Part shown: positions 9,089-18,164 of the stretch, in pieces
Layout: the number at the start of each line of letters is the position of its first letter
How positions within the stretch are numbered: the stretch's first letter is position 1
Assembly (NCBI RefSeq): GCF_000803265.1
Contig: NW_014575399.1
Location: forward strand, 124,001-188,000
DNA length: 64,000 nucleotides
DNA from: Ordospora colligata OC4
Taxonomy: Eukaryota; Microsporidia; Ordosporidae
Direction of reading: 5' to 3'
Translations under genes and position numbers: made by a program
The notes under the pieces: model-generated
Seen by the model: the letters and a program-made list of their open reading frames with translations, nothing else
The model's database searches: none
What the model was told of the DNA's origin: nothing

Positions 9089-10141
9089 ATGGGAGTAATA
9101 GAGGCGAAGGAATGGGTGCCAGTGGAAGTAACCACACACAATTTGTACTTCCATGAAGAGGCGTCAGTGTTTACTATGGACACAAACGGAAAATTGATAG
9201 CAACTGGAGGAGGTGATAATGAAATAAGGCTATGGAGAGTTGAAAAGAGCAATATGGATGGAACAGAGTTTCGGTATACAACAGCATTGAACTCTTCAGT
9301 GAAGATTGTGTATGACTCTGTACTTTCTGGGCATAAAAGAGGAGTGAATTGTGTCAGATTCAATGGAGATTTGTTGGCATCGTGCTCTGATGGAGGAGAG
9401 GTTATTATTTGGGTAAGCAAGGTGCCTCATATGATAAAGAGGATTGATGGAGATGATGCATATGAAGCTGTGTGGGGACGAGATCATCTGTTTGTTGGAT
9501 TTTCAAGTGGACATGTACTTGTTTACAAGGTGCGTCATTATGGAATGCATAAAGATGTTAATGCAAGCATGAATGACAGTAATGTTATAAATGCAGTTGA
9601 AGAATGCATAGATGTACAGATGATACAAAAGATTCAGTGCCACAATGATGTTGTCCAGGGCCTTGCATTCAACAATTGCTTTGGATTATTAACATCGTTA
9701 GGAAAGGATAGAATTGGGAAAACATATGTGTTTAGAGATAAGCTTGTGGAGGTGGAGCATATGGATGAGATGAATGGCGAGAAGATGTTTTCTACAGGGA
9801 GAGGATTTTTCAGAAGATTGTCGTATTCTCCAGATGGCAAGCTTCTGTATCTTGCGAGTTGCAGCTCAAACAGTGTTATTGTGTTGCATTATCCATTTAG
9901 AATAGAGCATGTGTATGCAAGAATAGGACCATTGGATTCTGAACCTTTGAGAATTGTGTGTGATGGAGATAAGCTGTATGTTGCAACAAGAAAAAGATTG
10001 TATATGTTTGTGAAGCAGGAGCTTGTGTTGTGTGTAGACAACATTTCTTTTATGGCGATAACTGATGGCTGTGTTTTTGACGGGATATGCTTTCTCTCAT
10101 CGCTGGATGGCTTTCTTTGTTCGTTACGTGTAAGGCAGTGA
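9089..10141 (+). CDS. CAC2: Chromatin assembly factor 1 p60 subunit (Cac2)
   Basis: 350-residue WD-repeat protein. The diagnostic features are the N-terminal propeller start (LIATGGGDNEIRLWRVEK), the second repeat LLASCSDGGEVIIWV, and the block FFRRLSYSPDGKLLYLASC, which mirrors FFRRLSFTPDGSLLL of human CAF-1 p60. CAF-1 loads H3-H4 onto newly replicated DNA; p60 is its WD40 subunit, close to HIR proteins. The long C-terminal tail of the human protein is absent, so this is a minimal propeller. CCC at 9079-9081 precedes the start. HIR is a less likely alternative given the FFRRLS block and size. Confidence 0.88.
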   Translation: MGVIEAKEWVPVEVTTHNLYFHEEASVFTMDTNGKLIATGGGDNEIRLWRVEKSNMDGTEFRYTTALNSSVKIVYDSVLSGHKRGVNCVRFNGDLLASCSDGGEVIIWVSKVPHMIKRIDGDDAYEAVWGRDHLFVGFSSGHVLVYKVRHYGMHKDVNASMNDSNVINAVEECIDVQMIQKIQCHNDVVQGLAFNNCFGLLTSLGKDRIGKTYVFRDKLVEVEHMDEMNGEKMFSTGRGFFRRLSYSPDGKLLYLASCSSNSVIVLHYPFRIEHVYARIGPLDSEPLRIVCDGDKLYVATRKRLYMFVKQELVLCVDNISFMAITDGCVFDGICFLSSLDGFLCSLRVRQ

Positions 10142-10185
10142 TCTTTTCTATGTAGTCACAGGCTAGAGCTGGGAATGTATTTGTA

Positions 10186-11295
10186 ATGGAAGTGGATGGC
10201 CCTTGGATGGGGATCCAGGATAAGATCAACGAGATAGAAAGTGAAATGGCAAGGACACAAAAGAACAAGAAGACTGAGCATCATCTTGGGATTCTGAAGG
10301 CCAGGCTTGCAAAGTATAGACAGGAGCTTGATGCACCAAAAATGAAGCAGAGTAGAGGCGATGACTTTGAAGTGTGTAAAAGCGGAGATGCCAGAGTTGC
10401 ACTGATAGGATTTCCAAGTGTTGGGAAGTCAACATTACTGTCAAGAATCACAAGCACACACAGTAAAGCAGCAGAACATGAGTTTACGACTCTAAGCTGT
10501 ATTTCTGGCAAGATGCGATTGAATGATACATGGATCCAGGTGCTTGATCTTCCTGGGATTATTTCTGGTGCTTCTCAGAACAAAGGTCGAGGAAAGCAGG
10601 TAATTGGTGTTGCAAGAACGGCAGATATGATACTAATGATGCTTGATCCAAGACGAAGCGATGACAAGAAGGTTCTTGAGCATGAGCTTTACGAAATGGG
10701 AATCAGGCTCAACAAAAAAAGACCTGATATATCGATTACGCCTACATCGAGCAGTGGAATAAGTATTGGAATAACATGTGAATTGACAAGAACAACAGAG
10801 GATGTAATAAAGGGTATTTTACGAGAGTACAAGATCAATAACTGCCAGATGCTGATAAAGGAAGATGTATCTGAAGACGATGTTATTGATGTATTGAGTG
10901 GGTCTGTTGTGTATATAGATTGCCTGTATGTTTACAACAAGATAGACGAGCTTTCATTGACTGATTTCAATAAGATCGCAGGTCAGCCAAATAGCACGGT
11001 GATTAGCTGCCGCAAGGATTGGAATATTGACGGCCTTATGGAGGATATTTGGAGCAAGTTGGATTTGCTGAGGGTATACACTAAGAAGAAGGGGATGTTT
11101 CCGTCGATGGATGATCCCGTGGTTATCAAGAGAGGAAGAACGATTAAGGATCTTTGCATACACATACACAAAGACTTCTTACAGGGATTCAAGCATGCTC
11201 TTGTGTGGGGAATAAGTGCAAAGCACATTCCACAAAGGGTCGGACTAGGGCATTTACTGGAGGATGAAGATGTTATTCAAATATTTTTGAAATAA
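10186..11295 (+). CDS. RBG1: DRG1/Rbg1 GTPase
   Basis: 369-residue developmentally regulated GTP-binding protein, a translation-associated GTPase that binds ribosomes and its partner DFRP1/Tma46. Visible order: HTH-like N-terminus (INEIESEMARTQKNK, residues ~14-28), P-loop GFPSVGKST (75-83), EFTTL switch I, DLPG (121-124) with switch II, an S5D2-like insert, NKID G4 motif near residue ~240, and a C-terminal TGS domain ending LLEDEDVIQIFLK, typical of DRG1. The sequence is close to full family length. The start could also be the internal ATG at 10210, nearer the usual family start. Confidence 0.95.
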   Translation: MEVDGPWMGIQDKINEIESEMARTQKNKKTEHHLGILKARLAKYRQELDAPKMKQSRGDDFEVCKSGDARVALIGFPSVGKSTLLSRITSTHSKAAEHEFTTLSCISGKMRLNDTWIQVLDLPGIISGASQNKGRGKQVIGVARTADMILMMLDPRRSDDKKVLEHELYEMGIRLNKKRPDISITPTSSSGISIGITCELTRTTEDVIKGILREYKINNCQMLIKEDVSEDDVIDVLSGSVVYIDCLYVYNKIDELSLTDFNKIAGQPNSTVISCRKDWNIDGLMEDIWSKLDLLRVYTKKKGMFPSMDDPVVIKRGRTIKDLCIHIHKDFLQGFKHALVWGISAKHIPQRVGLGHLLEDEDVIQIFLK

Positions 11296-11408
11296 CATGA
11301 TTATGATTGAAGAAGTTGTGATTAATGTAATACCTTTATTTATACAAAATATTTGGAGTATAAAAGTACTTGGGTTATATAGGTTTGGGCGCACAGTTCT
11401 TTAAGGTT

Positions 11409-12764
11409 TTATACACCAATTTTGTGCATTATGCATTCATCAAAATACTGCTTCAGCTCGCTGCTTGCCTTGGAAAGTGCATTCCTTAATATTGAGTGTG
11501 CGGCATCATTTGAAACATTTGCAGTCGTTAGCGATGCATTCCTCAGTAAATCATTTTTGATGAAGTATGCATGCATTATTTTATTGCTTGATACAACTTG
11601 ATTTAGCATCTTGCAAATAAATATTCTATTATGAGTATCCAGAAAACTGAGTGAAAACACTTTCTTAAGACTGCCGGTGCTTATAAACAACTCCCTGGCT
11701 CTAAATCCATATCTTGAAAACAAATACAGCATGAATTTCTGTATCTCTTCATAATGCACAAGATCAGTGTTTTTAAACATCTCCGAGCTTTCTATGAAAA
11801 ACACATCCAATCTCTCAGCAGAGCACAACTCAAGAATAATATAAAGACCTTCAAAAATATACAGCAGCGGATCTCCATGCGGATCCAACTCTATCAGTGC
11901 ATTAATACTCTGGAAAACATATGTGAAATCAATCTTTTCTGCTGCTTGGCTCCTGAATAGATAACAGATGTAATAAAACATTTCGGATGTGCTACCTTTC
12001 TCCATATACATCCTATTTAGATATACTTCCAAGCTTCCAACCTTACATCTCCTGGTGCAGCATGCCTTTAGCAACTCTACAACATCAGAAAGAGGCATAT
12101 CTGCAATCTTTGGATTCCTGGATGCTATTTCTTTCTTATCAAGTATGTGCACAAAACTTTCATACTCTCTTGCCAACTCCTCACAAAAATTACCTGCTAT
12201 AATTGTTTTGTAGAATAAATAAGGCGATATGCTACTACATTGTGGTGCTCCAAACGTCTCAAAAACATCTTTTCCATGCTCAATTAGCATTCTGAATAGA
12301 TACAAACTACTGTACTCCACAAGCTCAATAATTCCCTGCTTGTTACGTATTGTTTGCTTAAAAATCTCGCTTTCCATGTACATGCTTGCTCTCTTCAATT
12401 CATCAAACCAGTTATTGCCATGTGCATTTAGTTTGTCATCCATGTTTTCTTTACTGCCTTCTTCATCACCGCATATGCCAGACTGCTCATCTTCTGCATT
12501 CACATCTATTCTATTCAAAAACTCGTAGAATTCGTTCCTAATCTTCTCTGTTTCAAAGCACAGCGCATGCTCATCATCTTCATTAAATATATGGATTATA
12601 TTCTCCTCAGACTTCCTGTATGTCTTTCCAAACAGTTCCACCCACATTCCTTCGTTACTGCTCATCTCCTCAATAAAAATACTTCCTTTGTGAATCATCA
12701 AAATCATTCCAGCATACACTTCCTTCCATTGTCCTCCGTCATTCTCAAAAATACACACATTCAT
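11409..12764 (-). CDS. PSY2: PP4 regulatory subunit 3 (Psy2/SMEK)
   Basis: 451 residues. The N-terminus (NVCIFENDGGQWKEVYAGMILM) is an EVH1/Ran-binding-type PH domain as in SMEK/Psy2, and residues ~135-330 are the SMK-1 helical domain (IIELVEYSSLYLFRMLIEHGKDVFETFGAP). A helical-repeat segment completes it. Psy2 targets the PP4 phosphatase to substrates such as phosphorylated histone H2A and Rad53 in DNA-damage recovery. The protein is about half the yeast length, lacking the C-terminal tail. GGG on the + strand at ~12777-12779 corresponds to CCC upstream of the start. Confidence 0.88.
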   Translation of the reverse strand: MNVCIFENDGGQWKEVYAGMILMIHKGSIFIEEMSSNEGMWVELFGKTYRKSEENIIHIFNEDDEHALCFETEKIRNEFYEFLNRIDVNAEDEQSGICGDEEGSKENMDDKLNAHGNNWFDELKRASMYMESEIFKQTIRNKQGIIELVEYSSLYLFRMLIEHGKDVFETFGAPQCSSISPYLFYKTIIAGNFCEELAREYESFVHILDKKEIASRNPKIADMPLSDVVELLKACCTRRCKVGSLEVYLNRMYMEKGSTSEMFYYICYLFRSQAAEKIDFTYVFQSINALIELDPHGDPLLYIFEGLYIILELCSAERLDVFFIESSEMFKNTDLVHYEEIQKFMLYLFSRYGFRARELFISTGSLKKVFSLSFLDTHNRIFICKMLNQVVSSNKIMHAYFIKNDLLRNASLTTANVSNDAAHSILRNALSKASSELKQYFDECIMHKIGV

Positions 12765-12919
12765 TCCGTTTATTCCAGGGATTGTTTCTTCGTGTTTGAT
12801 TACACATATAATCTTGCATTACTTACATCATAGTCACTAAACATTTTATCATTGTACAACACTGTTCATGCTCCACTTCAATTATTTATTCAAATAAATA
12901 CTCGGAGAAATCATTCATG

Positions 12920-13876
12920 CTACAATCCAAATCCTGCATCAATCTTCTTAATCCCACAGTATCCTAGCAAAGACAGCCCTGCCAGAGCAAACATAAGGTG
13001 ATACAAATCAGTCTCATTACCAGGGCGATCAGAAAACCCTCCAGTCTTTCCCTGGCACGATAAAATAAACCTGACAAGATGCTCCTCATCAATACTCTGC
13101 TGCTCTCCAATCATCACAGCGGATGAGTATGCCCAGAACGAATAGCACACATCCTCTTTCTTATTTATTCTTCCGGCAAGTCCACCAGATATTGTCTGTC
13201 TCATTGCAATAAACCTCTTCACTCGAGTACGATCTATGCATTCAAGTGCTCCAAGAGATCGCAGAACACTCAAACAACAGAATACCTGTGCAGCATGCGA
13301 TTCAGCACCAGGGATGGCTCCAAATCCTCCATCTCTATTGAAGCATTTCAACGTATACTCAATAATCATACTTACATCAATCCCTGTATTCTTCAGGTAA
13401 TTATCATGCATTGGCCTTGCCAGCATTTCCACTTTAAAGCATCCATTGCCAAGTAGAAAAAGCAAATGCAGACTCAGAATCGCACAACAATTGATTCTTG
13501 TATCTTCTTCCCCATATGCATCGTTGTGAAAACATCCAGAACTCTGTTGTAGTCCACATATGTACTCTACTGTATCTCTTGCTTCATACCGATGCTTGCA
13601 CATGTATAGTATCTGCAATGCATTAAATGTACTTGTTATGTTTGATGGATATCCTTCGCTGCCTCCAAAACCTCCATCTGTATTTTTGCATCTGAGCACA
13701 TACGAAACAGCCTCACACTGTGCTTCTGCTGCTCTCTGATCATCTAGCATCATCATCGAATTCAATGCCCAGTACATTGTATTTAATCTATAAGGTGTAG
13801 ATAGATAATACATCAGATTCTTTGCATTCATCATCCTGTGTACAAAATCACAGTGTTCATCCTTTCTAAGCTTCAT
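12920..13876 (-). CDS. BET2: Rab geranylgeranyltransferase beta subunit
   Basis: 318 residues, an alpha-alpha barrel with the prenyltransferase repeats DGGFGGSEGYPSNITSTFNALQIL, EDTRINCCAILSLHLL, DGGFGAIPGAESHAAQVFCCL, SGGLAGRINKKEDVCYSFW and GGFSDRPGNETDLYHLMF. The zinc ligands are present: Asp and Cys in EDVCYSFW and His in DLYHLMFALAG. The 'DRPGxxxDLYH' and SLLGYCGIK end match GGTase-II rather than farnesyltransferase. With REP and the alpha subunit it geranylgeranylates Rab GTPases. A 39-codon frame upstream ends in a TGA that overlaps this ATG (ATGA); the CCC motif lies at 13880-13882. Confidence 0.94.
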   Translation of the reverse strand: MKLRKDEHCDFVHRMMNAKNLMYYLSTPYRLNTMYWALNSMMMLDDQRAAEAQCEAVSYVLRCKNTDGGFGGSEGYPSNITSTFNALQILYMCKHRYEARDTVEYICGLQQSSGCFHNDAYGEEDTRINCCAILSLHLLFLLGNGCFKVEMLARPMHDNYLKNTGIDVSMIIEYTLKCFNRDGGFGAIPGAESHAAQVFCCLSVLRSLGALECIDRTRVKRFIAMRQTISGGLAGRINKKEDVCYSFWAYSSAVMIGEQQSIDEEHLVRFILSCQGKTGGFSDRPGNETDLYHLMFALAGLSLLGYCGIKKIDAGFGL

Positions 13877-13992
13877 TCAGGGTCGTAATGATACCTTTCA
13901 TGTAATGCCAGTATTATTACATTTTTATCAATATCATTCGTGAGTACTTCATAAATATCATTCAGACAAACATTTTCATCAATATAATCCAT
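13873..13992 (-). CDS. Small 39-aa reading frame overlapping the BET2 start
   Basis: An ATG-initiated frame at 13992 encodes 39 residues (starts MDYIDENVCLNDIYEVLTND) and ends with a TGA sharing bases with the BET2 ATG. It could be an upstream reading frame, a tiny protein, or chance in an AT-rich gap. The remaining gap to the ATP/ADP translocase (13993-14152) is AT-rich and holds nothing else I recognise. Confidence 0.25.
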   Translation of the reverse strand: MDYIDENVCLNDIYEVLTNDIDKNVIILALHERYHYDPE

Positions 13993-14152
13993 CACACTGC
14001 AAACAGATCTAATACATTATACAATCAACACACATGACCTATACTCAACACACATATATCTACAATCAACACATTACAAATGCATAACAAATACACTTCA
14101 TTTCTTCATTACAATGCTCAAATATATAATATACCAATGAATAAACAAACAA

Positions 14153-15829
14153 ATGGAGGAAGTAGAAGACAACATACACACTCAACCATACACAGATGAC
14201 ATCCCCACAGAAGATGAAGTCGAGCAGGACGCAAATAGCAGACAGGGGCTTTTCAAATACTTCAGAGTTGCAAGAATAGAATATCCAAAGTTCATCTTGT
14301 TGGGCGTGATGCTTGGAATCGTAGGATTCATATATTCATTCATGAGGATCTTAAAGGACATGTTTGTAATGGTAAGGCAGGAGCCAACAACAATATTATT
14401 CATCAAGATATTCTATGTCCTTCCTGTGTCAATGACACTGGTGTTCCTCATCCAATATCAGCTTAGCTCAAAGACAGTCTCCAGAATATTCTCCATATTC
14501 TGTGCCGGGTTTGCATCTCTCTTCTTCTTCTATGGCGCTATCCTTCTGATTGAGGAGCACATCTCGCCCTCAAGGTTTCTTTTCAGAGACATCTTTGTTG
14601 ACGGGAAGATGTCTTCTAAAGGACTCAACATCTTCAAATCAATGTTCTTGACAATCAATGAGCCACTTGCCACGCTTGTGTTCATTACGGCAGAGATGTG
14701 GGGAAGCCTGGTTCTGTCATATCTGTTCATGAGCTTCCTGAACGAGCTGTGCACAATCAAGCAGTTCTCCAGGTTCATTCCATCCTTGATCATCATCATG
14801 AATCTGTCGCTGCTCTTGTCTGCAATTGCAACGGGTGGATTCTTCAATCTCCGACGAAGCTTCACATTTGAGCAGAATCAATTTTTCCTCTCTGGCATTT
14901 TCATCACACAAGGCATTCTAATAGTGCTGGTGATCTTCTTAAAAAGTTACCTTGAGAAAGTAGTGATGGCAAAGCCACTGTTCCTTGTTTCTTCAGGTTC
15001 AAGAAGAAAGAAGGCAAAAGCGAATGTTTCGTTTGCAGAAGGCCTTGAAACCATGTCCCAATCCAGGCTTCTTCTTGCAATGTCTTTGATAGTGCTGTTC
15101 TTCAACATCTCATACAATATGATTGAGTCTACATTCAAGGCTGGCACCAAGGTTGCTGCTGAATACTTCAATGAAGAAAAAGGACAATATTCTGGAAAGT
15201 TCAACCAGATCGACCAATATATGACGTCAATCATAGTGATAGGATTGAATCTGTCGCCCTTCTCAAGCCTTGTGGAGACAAGCGGCTTTTTGCTTGTAGG
15301 AATGATAACACCGATCATCACGCTAATGGCTGTAATTTTCTTCTTTGGATCTACAATATATAACACAGTTGTTGAGGGATCCTCGCTTAAGTTCCTGAGC
15401 GGATTTTTCCCTGATGGAGAGCTCAAATATAAGCTTGAAAATTATTCAGGCATTATATTTCTATCTCTGCTCAAAATTGCAAAATACTCTGCATTCGATA
15501 TCTGTAAAGAAAAGCTTGGCATGAGAATCAATCCCACATATAGAGCAAGGTTTAAGAGCGTCTATGATGGGATTTTCGGAAAGGTCGGAAAATCTATAGG
15601 TTCAATATACGGATTGATGATGTTTGAGATTCTTTCAACAGAGGATCTCAGGCAGGCTGCTCCAATCACTGCAGGAATCATCTCAGTGTTTGCAGCAATG
15701 TGGATGAAATCTATAGTGTATCTCTCAGGCTCCTATGAATCAGCAGTCAAGCAGAACAAAGATGTGGATATTGACATGGTTGAGGTAGAGAAGGATCAAT
15801 TGCCTGAACCCGAGAAAGCAAAAATGTAG
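14153..15829 (+). CDS. NTT: ATP/ADP translocase (NTT-type nucleotide transporter)
   Basis: 558 residues with about 12 hydrophobic segments, starting after an acidic N-terminal tail (residues 1-35). It belongs to the bacterial/plastid-type ATP/ADP antiporter family found in Rickettsiales, chlamydiae and microsporidia, not the mitochondrial carrier family. Signatures include FILLGVMLGIVGFIYSFMRILKDMFVM at the first helix and EPLATLVFITAEMWGSLVLSYLFMSFLNE in the middle. In microsporidia these proteins import host ATP or nucleotides across the plasma or mitosome membrane. Codon use is more C-rich than in neighbouring genes, consistent with high expression or transfer. Upstream lacks CCC but is A-rich. 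Substrate and membrane cannot be told from sequence. Confidence 0.95.
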   Translation: MEEVEDNIHTQPYTDDIPTEDEVEQDANSRQGLFKYFRVARIEYPKFILLGVMLGIVGFIYSFMRILKDMFVMVRQEPTTILFIKIFYVLPVSMTLVFLIQYQLSSKTVSRIFSIFCAGFASLFFFYGAILLIEEHISPSRFLFRDIFVDGKMSSKGLNIFKSMFLTINEPLATLVFITAEMWGSLVLSYLFMSFLNELCTIKQFSRFIPSLIIIMNLSLLLSAIATGGFFNLRRSFTFEQNQFFLSGIFITQGILIVLVIFLKSYLEKVVMAKPLFLVSSGSRRKKAKANVSFAEGLETMSQSRLLLAMSLIVLFFNISYNMIESTFKAGTKVAAEYFNEEKGQYSGKFNQIDQYMTSIIVIGLNLSPFSSLVETSGFLLVGMITPIITLMAVIFFFGSTIYNTVVEGSSLKFLSGFFPDGELKYKLENYSGIIFLSLLKIAKYSAFDICKEKLGMRINPTYRARFKSVYDGIFGKVGKSIGSIYGLMMFEILSTEDLRQAAPITAGIISVFAAMWMKSIVYLSGSYESAVKQNKDVDIDMVEVEKDQLPEPEKAKM

Positions 15830-15863
15830 ATTAAAATGTACTCAACACATGTATCCATTGCAT

Positions 15864-16142
15864 TTATTTTTTGACAAACTCCTTGTACAACATATCATAG
15901 TGTGCTATCTTCTTTACATACTCCTCATTCTCTGCACTACAGCACCTGATTTGGAATGCTCCATAGATTGATATGCTCAAAATAAATACAAAGATCAGCA
16001 TGCATTGTAGCATCACATGCATCAACAGTGGCACTCCTCCATGCATCTTAACAAAGAGCATACATCCAAGCATGCATATCGCCATCAAGCTTCCAATCGA
16101 TATACTTCCTTTCTGCATATGAGGGCGTTTAAGGCAACACAT
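15864..16142 (-). CDS. Small two-helix membrane protein, possibly DPM3-like
   Basis: 92 residues from the ATG at 16142 (the longer frame begins with GTG). Two hydrophobic helices (residues ~15-33 and ~40-65) are followed by a charged helical tail NEEYVKKIAHYDMLYKEFVKK. This size and layout, two membrane helices plus a short coiled tail, match DPM3, which anchors the dolichol-phosphate-mannose synthase catalytic subunit in the ER. The tail recalls the 'C..A...L...I' DPM3 motif only loosely. Other short ER proteins would fit too. Confidence 0.5.
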   Translation of the reverse strand: MCCLKRPHMQKGSISIGSLMAICMLGCMLFVKMHGGVPLLMHVMLQCMLIFVFILSISIYGAFQIRCCSAENEEYVKKIAHYDMLYKEFVKK

Positions 16143-16198
16143 AAACACTGCATATACAATCTTAACAAATATTTCCTTTAGGTATGATCCATGGATTT

Positions 16199-16498
16199 TT
16201 ATGACTGTACCGTAAACTTATACCCGCATTCACAGCTGTAAAACACAGTTTGCCCTTCATCTGCAGATCTCAGTTGTGCTGTATTGTACATCATTTCTTC
16301 ATTTCCACATCCTGGGCATTCATGCTTAATCTTGGCGCCTTTAACTTCAATTTGCTCAAAATAAGCTTCTTTCTTGATATTAACAGTTTTACAAACCGGC
16401 TTTAACATTTCGATGCTGTTTTCTCGCTTGCATCTTAAGCATACTATCTTCCTACTCTCGGAGGCAACATGTATTAACGTTCCACACACACAGAACAT
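16199..16498 (-). CDS. RPA12: RNA polymerase I subunit A12 (RPA12)
   Basis: 99 residues. An N-terminal zinc ribbon (CVCGTLIHVASESRKIVCLRCK) and a C-terminal TFIIS-like zinc ribbon (CPGCGNEEMMYNTAQLRSADEGQTVFYSCECGYKF) are present. The acidic hairpin in RSADEGQT is the catalytic loop used for RNA cleavage. RPA12 supports Pol I proofreading and termination. The size fits RPA12 better than RPB9, and the short linker fits the family. The frame opens with TTG at 16501; ATG at 16498 is used, with GGG (CCC on this strand) at 16507-16509. Confidence 0.9.
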   Translation of the reverse strand: MFCVCGTLIHVASESRKIVCLRCKRENSIEMLKPVCKTVNIKKEAYFEQIEVKGAKIKHECPGCGNEEMMYNTAQLRSADEGQTVFYSCECGYKFTVQS

Positions 16499-16753
16499 CA
16501 AGTGCTGGGCTTCATTTCAAACGGTATTGAATACCACATCTCCTCGTTTGTATTTCAATGTGAGGTTTGTTGTTATGAATACTATCAGCCATTTCATAAG
16601 TGCTTCATGCTTTGATCATGCGTAGTTCAATATATTCAGCACATCCTGATGTTTTATTCATTAATACTCACTTTAGCTTATTAATACTAAAAATATCAAA
16701 TATTGCTAATATCAGGTTTTCTGTTCATAAAAACATCTGTAATCTCCCCTGAC

Positions 16754-17965
16754 ATGCTGAAAACATGCCATATGGATCAGAAGGTTTGGCTCTACAAATG
16801 GCCTAAATCATTAAGTTTTTATCATCAGCACAGACAATATATGAACCTGATTGATGTAAGAAAGTGTAGCAAAGAGGCACTCAAGGCTAACCCTTGTAAC
16901 ATACATGCACTATACAGCCTTGGAAAGTGCCATGTGGAAACCAGAAGCCTTAAAGAAGCTGAGGCAATCTCAAACAGATTGATGCACCTTGGTGGAACAT
17001 GCGAAGCACTAGTTATCAAAGGACACGTATATCTGTATAAAGGACGTCTTGAAGATAGTTATGAAAGCTTTCTGAAAGCATATCATCATGCTGTGCATAA
17101 AGACAAATTTCTTATTTATGGAATTTCTCTTTTCTATGAAGAGCTTGGAGATTATGCAAATGCAAGGCCATGGCTTGTGATGCTGAGCAGGCTCGGTGTA
17201 GAAAAATACAAGGACTACGAGATCATGTTTAGAACAGGGATTTGCCTGAAGAAGATGAATAGGTTATCTGATTCAATTGATACATTCCGCGTGATTGTTT
17301 ACAATCCGTTTGAATGCACATACGACATAGGCGCACAGATACAAATTGCGCATCTTTATGAAATGCAGTCGAAGGAGGGCCTTGCAATAGAGGTTCTTGA
17401 GATTATACGAAAATCAAATGTATATTCCCCTACAATATTGAGGCTTCTTGCATGGATAAGCTTCAAAAAAGGTGATTTTAAAGGAGTGCGAAAAATCCAC
17501 AGGGAGTATGGGCGCAGGGAGAGCGATCCATACATTGTGTACCTAATGGGAAGGATTGCGTTTACCAAAGGATTACATGAGCGTGCAATTAGGTATTACA
17601 ATAAAGTAATTGATCCAGGCATGATGAATGGAATGATGCAAAACTCGTTGGGATGTGCATATTTACAGCAAGGACTGATTTGTGAGGCAAAGAAGGCGTT
17701 TGAATGTGCATTGAAAGTCAACAGTGAGTCAGTAGAAGCAAGAAGAAATCTCGATCTGATTTCAAGGCTCCCGAATAGTGATGTAAAACCAATCTTTAAC
17801 AGCAGTGTATTGCATGAAATGTGCGAACAGCCTCCTTCTATTGCAAAAACAACATATCTGGACTCAAATGTCTTTCTTAGAGGTATAGACCATGGAGTGT
17901 GCCATAGCATAATGCCTAAGGTTGCCACAATGAGAATATCAAAATTTGAGAGGTTTTTAGATTGA
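16754..17965 (+). CDS. CYC8: TPR protein, Cyc8/Ssn6-like corepressor
   Basis: 403 residues built mostly of tetratricopeptide repeats. The block SIDTFRVIVYNPFECTYDIGAQIQIAHLYEMQ matches the Cyc8 segment 'SLESFRYIL...DIWFQLGSVLE', and a later PYIVYLMGRIAFTKGLHERAIRYYNKVI with LGCAYLQQGLICEAKKAF continues the same repeat series. Cyc8 binds Tup1 and recruits it to repressors. The ATG at 16754 is chosen because CCCCTGAC precedes it directly; the longer frame starts at TTG. An APC3/Cdc27-type TPR protein is the main alternative. Cyc8's glutamine-rich tail is missing. Confidence 0.7.
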   Translation: MLKTCHMDQKVWLYKWPKSLSFYHQHRQYMNLIDVRKCSKEALKANPCNIHALYSLGKCHVETRSLKEAEAISNRLMHLGGTCEALVIKGHVYLYKGRLEDSYESFLKAYHHAVHKDKFLIYGISLFYEELGDYANARPWLVMLSRLGVEKYKDYEIMFRTGICLKKMNRLSDSIDTFRVIVYNPFECTYDIGAQIQIAHLYEMQSKEGLAIEVLEIIRKSNVYSPTILRLLAWISFKKGDFKGVRKIHREYGRRESDPYIVYLMGRIAFTKGLHERAIRYYNKVIDPGMMNGMMQNSLGCAYLQQGLICEAKKAFECALKVNSESVEARRNLDLISRLPNSDVKPIFNSSVLHEMCEQPPSIAKTTYLDSNVFLRGIDHGVCHSIMPKVATMRISKFERFLD

Positions 17966-18164
17966 TAGAGATGATTTGTGAATAAACACTTGTATGTAAT
18001 ATGATGCACAGGCTTCCATGCATTAATTTGTTTCTGAAGACCAGTGAAGCAATAACATTGCGATATTTACAATTGAAGCCCAATCTTCTTTGATTAACAA
18101 AGCAATGTGATTCGCTTGGATTGATATAAGAGTATACATAGATGTAAGCAGACCAGATCTATAG

